From JAFGKK01 sp964521085 (GTDB taxonomy: Bacteria > Chloroflexota > Anaerolineae > Anaerolineales > RBG-16-64-43), in the NCBI GenBank assembly GCA_964521085.1, contig CAZFPL010000050.1, forward strand, positions 1 through 20,722: a stretch of 20,722 nucleotides of DNA, in the 5' to 3' direction. Position 1 is the first letter of the stretch. The number at the start of each line of letters is the position of its first letter. Below the pieces are notes generated by a model. The model did not search any database. It was not told the origin of the DNA and was given only the letters and a program-made list of their open reading frames with translations. The position numbers were made by a program, and so were the translations under genes. Below are positions 15,053 through 20,722 of this stretch, in pieces.

Positions 15053-17416
15053 TTACGGCGCGGCGCCGAACCGAGTCTCCAGAATTTGCACCGTTCCCTT
15101 TCCCCCGTCGACGCGGATGCGGTCTCCGGTCCGAAGCCGCATCGTGGCGTCGTTGCAGCCCACCACCGCTGGAATACCCAACTCGCGCGCCACAATGGCC
15201 GCATGCGAAAGTGGCGCGCCGACATCGGTGACGATCGCCGCGGCCCGCGGAAAGACGGGCGTCCAACCCACGTTTGTTGTGGCCGTCACCAGGATTTCCC
15301 CCGGATTCAGGAGAAGGCTGTCTTCCGCGTGGTCGATGCGGCGCACCACGCCTTCCACCACTCCGGCCGCGCCCGCAAAGCCGCGGATGATGCCGGCTTC
15401 CGGCGCCGGAGGCGGCGCATGTGCGTCGAAAACATCCCCGCGGCGGTTGGGATCCGCCGACCATTGAAACGGGTCGAAGCGGCCGCTGATGACCGGCGGA
15501 TACGGTGGAAGCGCGCGGTAACGCTCGTAGGTCGTTTTCCGAGTCGAGAGGAAACGCGCGGCGGATTCGTCGCCGCCGAGCGCGGCCAGCAGTTCGTCGA
15601 TCGTCAGATGAAACACGCCTTCGCCCAGGCCGGTGAGTTCTCCGGCGCGCAGGGCAAAAGCGCGGAGCCCACCCATCACGCGCGTGAGTTCGGATCGCGC
15701 CGATTCGCGCTGGTTGGTCAGGCGCGAGACTTCCGCCAAGCGGCGTTGAATCCGTCTCACCTGCCCGGGATGGCGCTCGGCGAGCCGCCGCCAGGCCTCC
15801 TCGAAGCGCGCGCGCTGCCGGGCCAGGAGCGTTTCCACATCCACCGGCGCGCGGGAGAATTCCTCCAGCAGACGGTCCATCCAGGCCGGGTCATCAACCG
15901 GCTGCGGCCGGGAAAGTTCAAACTCATATGGACCGCGATGGCCGTATTGCTCAAGGTAGGATTCCCGGCGTAGTTCACCGCGGACGACCCGCGCGAGGTT
16001 GACCATCGGCCCCAGACTCGCCAGATATCCCCTCCCGCCGAGATTGGACAGCAGCGCATTGGCGTCGTCTTCGCCGACGAGGCTGGCCAATTCCTCCTGC
16101 ACATTGAGCTGAATGTTTGAGTTGGCCACGCTGGCCATCATGGTCGCCAGGCAGTAATACGGCTTCAGCACGTCGCGCCAGCGCGCCGCCAACCCTTCCC
16201 GGTCCTGGATCAGTCGAATGCTCTCGCGCTGCCGGCGGCACCAGGCGGGCGTTTCTCGGACGAACTCCGGTATGCGATTGCGCAGTTGCGCATACCGCCG
16301 GGAACTCCCAATGAAGAGCGGGATCACTTGGAACAACACTTCGCCAAGCGTGAAGGGAAGCAGCGGGACGGTTACGGCCTCCGGTATCCGCCCCCACCAA
16401 TTCCCCGCAAAACGCATCGCGCCTTTCAATCCGACGCCCGGGAAAGAGGCGAAAGGCGCCACTTGCACGCTGATGTTGAAATAACTGCGTCCGCCGATGT
16501 TCGCGAAGGCCGGGTACCGGCTCCACCACACGCTGTATCCTTCGCCCCACATTTTATAAACCGACCAGGTGAGCAGGGTCATCACCTCCGGCTGGATTTC
16601 CGCCGCGTTCCCGTTGGACCACAGGAAATCGCCGGTGTGGGTTGCGTTGATTTCGCCGGTGGCCGGATTGAAATCGCGCATCGTGGTGATCGGACGCGTT
16701 TGCAGGATGAATACTTTGCCGCCCGCCGCCGCCCATTCGATATCCTGGGATGCGCCGAGTTCCCGGTCCAGGCGGTCCGCCAGGCGGTGCAACGCTCCCG
16801 CGAACGGTCTGAACTCCGCCGGACCGCGGTATCTTCCGCCCGGGCGGTCAAAGGTGAAGGTAAGTGGATTGGCCCGGCCGGAAACCAGCTTTTCCCCCAA
16901 TCCGCTCACACCGTTACCCGTCATCTGCATCAAGCTGCCGCTTACCGGATCAGCCGTGAAGAGCACGCCGGAATAGTCGGCGCGCACAAGCCGCTGGACC
17001 ACCACCGCCATCTCCCGCGCCGGCTCCATCCCCTGGGCCTGGCTGTAGGCCTGCACGCGCGCGGAATTCCGCGATCGGCGCACCACTCCGATGGCTTCGC
17101 GGATTTGGTCGTCCGTCCCGACATCCAACACGGATTCGTAATCGCCGGCAAAGGAAGCCTGACTTGAATCCTCATTTCCCGCCGAGGAGCGGACGGCAAA
17201 CGCCGGACCTTTTTTTCCCTTGCGCAGATTCTGGAGAAGCCGACGGATGTCGTCCCAGGCTTCGGGCTTCAGTTCATCGCCGGAAAATGCATCGGGTAGA
17301 ATCACAAATCCTTCCGGGATCGGGTATCCACGCCGGCTGAGTCTCGCCAGCATGCCGCCCTTTCCGCCGGCAAGGATCTGTTGTTCAGGTTTTAATTCGG
17401 AGAATGCCGCGACCAA
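15053..17416 (-). CDS. Rifampin-phosphotransferase-like / PEP-synthase-like dikinase
   Basis: A three-domain ATP-dependent dikinase of about 787 residues (numbering from 17416). The ATP-grasp domain covers 1-250 with Lys19 in AGGKGG, Arg76 in AVRSSAGNEDSS, Glu227 in QDIEW, and Gln239 and Arg241 in LQTRPIT. A central all-helical-type domain runs from about 255 to 690, with GHRGPYEFELSRP at 492-504 as in rifampin phosphotransferases (RPH). The C-terminal swivelling domain carries the phospho-carrier His738 in GAPLSHAAIVAREL. The PEP/pyruvate-binding barrel of true PEP synthase is absent, so the product is more likely a phosphorylated small molecule; rifampicin itself is not implied. RPH proteins are usually about 860 residues, so this is a short version. 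The start is uncertain: TTG at 17416 has GAGG 6 nt upstream, while TTG at 17428 has no good site. No ATG is available near the N-terminus. Confidence 0.87.
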   Translation of the reverse strand: MVAAFSELKPEQQILAGGKGGMLARLSRRGYPIPEGFVILPDAFSGDELKPEAWDDIRRLLQNLRKGKKGPAFAVRSSAGNEDSSQASFAGDYESVLDVGTDDQIREAIGVVRRSRNSARVQAYSQAQGMEPAREMAVVVQRLVRADYSGVLFTADPVSGSLMQMTGNGVSGLGEKLVSGRANPLTFTFDRPGGRYRGPAEFRPFAGALHRLADRLDRELGASQDIEWAAAGGKVFILQTRPITTMRDFNPATGEINATHTGDFLWSNGNAAEIQPEVMTLLTWSVYKMWGEGYSVWWSRYPAFANIGGRSYFNISVQVAPFASFPGVGLKGAMRFAGNWWGRIPEAVTVPLLPFTLGEVLFQVIPLFIGSSRRYAQLRNRIPEFVRETPAWCRRQRESIRLIQDREGLAARWRDVLKPYYCLATMMASVANSNIQLNVQEELASLVGEDDANALLSNLGGRGYLASLGPMVNLARVVRGELRRESYLEQYGHRGPYEFELSRPQPVDDPAWMDRLLEEFSRAPVDVETLLARQRARFEEAWRRLAERHPGQVRRIQRRLAEVSRLTNQRESARSELTRVMGGLRAFALRAGELTGLGEGVFHLTIDELLAALGGDESAARFLSTRKTTYERYRALPPYPPVISGRFDPFQWSADPNRRGDVFDAHAPPPAPEAGIIRGFAGAAGVVEGVVRRIDHAEDSLLLNPGEILVTATTNVGWTPVFPRAAAIVTDVGAPLSHAAIVARELGIPAVVGCNDATMRLRTGDRIRVDGGKGTVQILETRFGAAP

Positions 17417-17454
17417 ATTCAACCTCAATTCAAACGGGATCCCTGTATTATGGG

Positions 17455-17460
17455 ATTATA
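17455..17460 (-). promoter_or_regulatory. -10 box of the phosphotransferase gene
   Basis: A perfect TATAAT in the context AGGTATAATCCCATA on the minus strand, about 39 nt upstream of the preferred TTG at 17416. No clear -35 (GGTGAA at 17-nt spacing). It lies in the 121-nt gap after the GT2 gene and probably starts the phosphotransferase-CPBP-GH5 set. Confidence 0.55.
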
Positions 17461-17537
17461 CCTACCTGCAACAATCCTTCACCTGAGATTTCGTCAGGCA
17501 GCCGCCGGAGCTGCAGGAATAATACTTTGCGTTTCCT

Positions 17538-19349
17538 TCATTCCGTGCAAGATTTATAAAACAGGCTGTATACCGGGGCGGCCAGGTAAATGCTCGCCTG
17601 CCAAATCAGCAATCCGCCGATCAGGTAGGTATTCGCCGATCGGTCGGAAAAGACCAGAACCGCAATGCCCATCGCGAGGCACACCACGCCGATGGCGGCT
17701 TCCCATTGGGTGTTGAACAATGCGTTCAGGACCGGGACATCCCCCTTCGTCTTCGGTGTTCTCAGGAATGCGGCCCGGGATTGGATCAGTCCGCGCAGAC
17801 TCGCCAGGGCGACCACCCACCCTACGCTGAACATGCCGTACATCGACCGGAATGCCAAACCCCAGGAAATCCGGAGGGCGTTCCGCAACACCCACCCGAA
17901 GCGCCAGATATTCAGCGCCATGAACACGGCGGACAGGGTGATAAGCGGTGCGGTGACCGGAGCGATCGTCACATCGGCGGAAAGGAGTTTGATCAATCCC
18001 CCCGCCAGCAGAAAACAAAGGAACGCCATGTTGAAGGCATCGGAGAACCATTGCAGGCAGCCGAACAGATAATAATAACGCTGCACGGCCGTGAGGCGGT
18101 TCGCGGGATCCACCCAGCGGGCCCACGGCATCAGCGCTTCCCAATGCTTGCGCAGGATCTGGATATTTCCGAAACACCACCGGAAGCGCTGGCGCTTCAA
18201 TCCAGCGAAGGTGCACGGCATCAGACCCTGTCCCATGCTGTGGTGATAATAAACCGAATCATACCCGCGTTTGAGCACGCGCAGGCTGGCTTCGGCGTCT
18301 TCGGTGATGCACCACTCATCCCAACCGCCGATCTCCTGCAGGACCGATTTGCGGATTAATCCCATCGTCCCGGAAAAGATGATCGCATTGTGCTCGTTCC
18401 GGACCGGCATGGGGACTTCGAAGAAATACTCATAACTGTAATAAATCGCCTCCGCCCAGGAACCGGGGACATAATCCCGGTAATCCTGCGGAGCCTGGAT
18501 GAAGGCCAGATTCGAATCGGTGAACGCCGGCACGGTTTCCCGAAGGAACTCCGGGTTGGCGCGGTAATCCGCATCGATGATGCCGATCAACTCCGCCCGC
18601 GGATCCGTCTGGGTCAGGGCGAAATTTAATGCTCCGGATTTATACCCCGGCCAATTCTCCAGATGCAGAAACCGGAACCGGGGCCCGAGTTCCCGGCAAA
18701 GCGCTTCGATCGGGCGCCACGTTTTTTCCTCCGGTGTGTTGTTATCCACCACCAGGACCTCGAAGGAGGGATAGTCCAGTGCCGCCAGAGCGCGCAGGGT
18801 TCCGGCCACGATTTCCGGCGGTTCATCGTGGGTGGGGAGGTGCAGAGAGACCATGGGGGTGAAATCCGGCGCCGGCTCAATCCGGGTCCGTTTGCGGCGC
18901 CAATGCACGCGGCAGGTCACTTCCAGGTTCTCATACATTTGGGTGAGGGCGAGAAGCGTTGTTACGAACTGGAAGAAGAAAAACGTCATTACCACCAGGA
19001 ACGAAAACGGCTTTAAAGGGATGGAAAAACCGACGGAAAAACCATACGCCAGAAACAGAGGGGTGACGAGGAGTGAAGTCATCCAAGCCGTCTGGCCGAG
19101 GGCGTTCCAATCGCGGAACAATCGGATCCAGACGATACCCAGGATCAGGGCAACCGCGGTGAAGATCAAGACTTCATCCAACCGGCCGTTGGTCAGCAAT
19201 GCCCATGCGTCCCCGGCGCCCAGAACGATCACCAGCCATCCGATGGATAACGCCGGATGGGTCCGCTGCAGGCGGGGCCCGGCCAACAGAGTTGCCGTAA
19301 GGCTGATTACAAACCACGCGGTGGATTGAAATAACAGCCGAACAAGCAT
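17538..19349 (-). CDS. Cellulose-synthase-like GT2 glycosyltransferase
   Basis: A 603-residue processive-type family 2 glycosyltransferase in the membrane. About four to five helices fill residues 8-140, the catalytic domain covers 165-410, and four or so more helices follow from 425. GT2 residues are in order: Asp202 in VVDNNT, the DxD motif Asp259-Ala-Asp261 in IIDADY, the catalytic TED (349-351) in WCITEDAEAS, and QRFRW (387-391), the QxxRW motif that binds the growing chain. The pattern fits beta-glucan or cellulose synthases (BcsA/CrdS-like) using UDP-glucose, but no PilZ domain is present, and the product cannot be told from sequence. The ATG at 19349 is preferred over the TTG at 19358, because GAGG lies about 10 nt upstream of the ATG but only 1 nt before the TTG. 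It follows the small membrane-protein gene by 12 nt and is surely co-transcribed with it. Confidence 0.9.
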   Translation of the reverse strand: MLVRLLFQSTAWFVISLTATLLAGPRLQRTHPALSIGWLVIVLGAGDAWALLTNGRLDEVLIFTAVALILGIVWIRLFRDWNALGQTAWMTSLLVTPLFLAYGFSVGFSIPLKPFSFLVVMTFFFFQFVTTLLALTQMYENLEVTCRVHWRRKRTRIEPAPDFTPMVSLHLPTHDEPPEIVAGTLRALAALDYPSFEVLVVDNNTPEEKTWRPIEALCRELGPRFRFLHLENWPGYKSGALNFALTQTDPRAELIGIIDADYRANPEFLRETVPAFTDSNLAFIQAPQDYRDYVPGSWAEAIYYSYEYFFEVPMPVRNEHNAIIFSGTMGLIRKSVLQEIGGWDEWCITEDAEASLRVLKRGYDSVYYHHSMGQGLMPCTFAGLKRQRFRWCFGNIQILRKHWEALMPWARWVDPANRLTAVQRYYYLFGCLQWFSDAFNMAFLCFLLAGGLIKLLSADVTIAPVTAPLITLSAVFMALNIWRFGWVLRNALRISWGLAFRSMYGMFSVGWVVALASLRGLIQSRAAFLRTPKTKGDVPVLNALFNTQWEAAIGVVCLAMGIAVLVFSDRSANTYLIGGLLIWQASIYLAAPVYSLFYKSCTE

Positions 19350-19361
19350 ATCGGTCAATCC

Positions 19362-19772
19362 TCAGGGGATTCGGTTCAGGAGTTGGACACTTAATGGGAC
19401 GGCCAGGATAAGCAAAACGGCGGCTATGATCCACACCATACCAATTCGAATCCATCCTGTCCGGTCCGGAGGAAAACGTACGGCGGTCCAAATCGTCCAA
19501 AGCAAAGCCAGCGGCGCCAGCACCAGCGTCCCGAGGCCGGCCGGCGCCAAACCCAGAAAAGCGGCGGCCAGCAGGCGAAAGGCCGGTGTCAAAGGATCCG
19601 AGGACGGATGGGGTGAAGGTTCAACAACGCTCCGGTTTTTATGAACCCGGATTTTCGCCCCGTTTCGATCGATCACGGAATAAAAATGATCGTCTTCGCC
19701 TGCATATTTCAGGCAAGAGGCTTGTTCCGGCCGCAGAAGTCCGGGACTACCCACCCCATGAACAGCGCCCAT
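19362..19772 (-). CDS. Small two-helix membrane protein upstream of the glycosyltransferase
   Basis: A 136-residue protein I do not recognise. The first 60 residues are polar (CLKYAGEDDHF, DRNGAKIRVHKNR), followed by two strongly hydrophobic segments at about 66-97 and 108-131, and a short C-terminal tail. ATG at 19772 has GGAGG about 10 nt upstream; a later in-frame GTG is possible. It ends 12 nt before the GT2 start, so it is likely an accessory or assembly partner of the glycosyltransferase, by position only. Real coding is supported by the ribosome site, the tight coupling and the clean separation of polar and membrane halves. Confidence 0.65.
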   Translation of the reverse strand: MGAVHGVGSPGLLRPEQASCLKYAGEDDHFYSVIDRNGAKIRVHKNRSVVEPSPHPSSDPLTPAFRLLAAAFLGLAPAGLGTLVLAPLALLWTIWTAVRFPPDRTGWIRIGMVWIIAAVLLILAVPLSVQLLNRIP

Positions 19773-19985
19773 GCTGTTTCATCCTCCGCAGAAGATTCGC
19801 CTTGCAGCTCCGGTAATTTCCATCGAAACGGGTTTAGGATTAACCCTACCATAAAAATTGAACGGACACCCCGGCCGGTCAGATTTCCATCGGCGGACGG
19901 GATTTCCTGCCCAAGCGTTCCGTTCCCACCATTGAGTCAAGAAAACCATCCGCATCGTTCTTTCCCTGCTCCTGTGGAATCCGCA
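19773..19985. other. Intergenic region between the jelly-roll gene and the glycosyltransferase pair
   Basis: 213 bp without a supported gene. It holds a small inverted repeat, GGGTT (19830-19834) with AACCC (19842-19846). On the minus strand there is a TTGACT (19935-19940), but no -10 box follows it at the right spacing. I see no convincing promoter or terminator. Confidence 0.4.
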
Positions 19986-20722
19986 TCAACACGGATGAGT
20001 CGGAGGGCACGGGGTGGCCGGCTCATTCGGAGGAGGTGCCACCTCCGTGGTGGGGATAAGTGTAATCTGGGTCAGTGTACGTGTCAGAGTGGAAGTAGAT
20101 GTTGCAGTAAGCGTCGCAGTCACTCGGCAATAGGGGATCACCCGGATATTGTCGATCGCAATGCCTGCCTTGTTGATAGAGTAATCTGACGCGAACTCAA
20201 AAGCGATGGCCCAATGCGGGCTGATGGCAAGCATCGGACCAAGGTCCACTATGACTGCCACCCAGCCGCCGGAATCTCCCGAATACCCGGGAGTACCTTC
20301 GAATACGCCGACGTTGCTCGTCAGATCCCCATATGGTGATTTCGCGGGGGGATAGCCGCCCTGCGGGGTAACCAGATACCATTTTCCCCCAGTATCGGGA
20401 GTTGCCACTATCCTCATACCGTCATAAGTGGGTTCCAAATCGTAAGCCAAATCAAAAGTCAGCATGATGGGTGCAGGATAACCAGTGAAATCGATTTCTG
20501 GTGCATAGAGCAGGGACTCCGCGTTATCGTCATAATTGCTTTTGGAATTCGTAATGGCACAAAAGCCGCCCTGACTGCACACGTCGGGAAGCCCGGGGGG
20601 TTTGGAAACAGCGGAAAGATCATCCACTTCCCATTCGTCGGTATTACCACTGGAATATTGGTAAAGAGCAACCGTGGAGCCCTCAAAATCCTCATGAAAA
20701 ATCTCCGGACAACCGGAGGAGA
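19986..20722 (-). CDS. Secreted protein with jelly-roll-like domain and Thr/Pro-rich C-terminus (5' end outside window)
   Basis: The frame is open to the right edge, giving about 245 visible residues with no start inside the window. The visible part reads as an extracellular beta-sandwich: EDFEG near the edge, then a Trp in DEWEVDD, a CSQGGFC pair likely to form a disulfide, DNAESLLYAPEIDF, MLTFDLAYDLEP, GGKWYLVTP, WVAVIVDL and IAIDNIRVIPYC. This order (edge FEG, TFDLAYD, WVAVIVDL, IDNIRV) resembles MAM/concanavalin-like or peptidase-associated jelly-roll modules. After it comes a tail of about 40 residues rich in Thr, Ser and Pro (TATSTSTLTRTLTQ, PPPNEP) ending in PPTHPC and a TGA stop. The protein is probably secreted or surface-linked; any catalytic domain would lie upstream, outside the window. 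No LPXTG or other anchor is visible. Confidence 0.75.
   Translation of the reverse strand, partial: SSGCPEIFHEDFEGSTVALYQYSSGNTDEWEVDDLSAVSKPPGLPDVCSQGGFCAITNSKSNYDDNAESLLYAPEIDFTGYPAPIMLTFDLAYDLEPTYDGMRIVATPDTGGKWYLVTPQGGYPPAKSPYGDLTSNVGVFEGTPGYSGDSGGWVAVIVDLGPMLAISPHWAIAFEFASDYSINKAGIAIDNIRVIPYCRVTATLTATSTSTLTRTLTQITLIPTTEVAPPPNEPATPCPPTHPC

Noticed and set aside
14937..15464. N-terminal extension that would give a 525-residue CPBP protein
   Set aside because: The extra 176 codons run through the phosphotransferase gene in another frame on the same strand and are Arg/Gly-rich nonsense. The ATG at 14936 has its own ribosome site and starts the hydrophobic protein.
17417..17537. Rifamycin-associated element (19-bp palindrome) upstream of the RPH-like gene
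   Set aside because: No palindrome of that type is present. The only stem found, GCAGC/GCTGC at 17498-17514, is short. This argues against, but does not exclude, a rifamycin-linked role.
1..20722. CRISPR array, tRNA, rRNA, transposase or integrase
   Set aside because: No regularly spaced repeats, no tRNA-like cloverleaf ends noticed, and no recombinase motifs in any supported frame. Reading by eye could miss a tRNA in a short gap, but gaps longer than 100 nt were inspected.

Overview
The window is about 57-60% GC (estimated by eye). It is packed with genes, and all but one of the 13 recognisable coding regions lie on the minus strand. Several exported proteins have a lipobox or N-terminal anchor followed by a Thr/Pro/Ala-rich linker of the (A/T)PTP type. 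Genes end in 4-nt overlaps, and no Sus-type or other outer-membrane component is present. This style is typical of monoderm Anaerolineae (Chloroflexota), so I infer an Anaerolineae-like bacterium, probably a polysaccharide-degrading heterotroph. That assignment rests on style, not on a marker gene.

Layout from left to right. (a) 1-1972: a membrane-anchored transglutaminase-like protease, cut by the window edge, diverges from a SAM-dependent methyltransferase, the only plus-strand gene. A strong hairpin ends the methyltransferase gene. (b) 2043-4240: a cytoplasmic GH27 alpha-galactosidase with its own promoter, and upstream of it an unrecognised lipoprotein. (c) 4283-4469: a palindromic, non-coding, MITE/REP-like repeat that touches the stop of the next gene. 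(d) 4473-12224: a tightly coupled unit in the order MacA-like lipoprotein, large fused FtsX/MacB-type permease, ABC ATPase with an added AbrB-like domain, second ABC ATPase, and GH3 beta-glucosidase lipoprotein. It is read from a TATAAT box at 12438-12443 through a leader of about 200 nt. (e) 12500-17416: an RPH/PEP-synthase-like phosphotransferase, a CPBP membrane protease and a membrane-anchored GH5 mannanase-like hydrolase, probably one transcript from a TATAAT box at 17455-17460. (f) 17538-19772: a cellulose-synthase-like GT2 glycosyltransferase preceded by a small two-helix membrane protein. (g) 19986-20722: the 3' part of a secreted jelly-roll-like protein with a Thr/Pro-rich C-terminus.

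How the parts fit: GH5 (surface, endo-acting), GH3 (surface lipoprotein, exo-acting) and GH27 (cytoplasmic, alpha-galactose removal) could together process a galacto(gluco)mannan-type plant polysaccharide, although no sugar importer is visible here. The ABC module looks like a MacAB/YknXYZ-type exporter or mechanotransmission system. Its unusual points are two different, apparently catalytically complete ATPases for one fused permease, and the AbrB-like extension on one of them. Nothing here is a CRISPR array, transposase, tRNA or rRNA.
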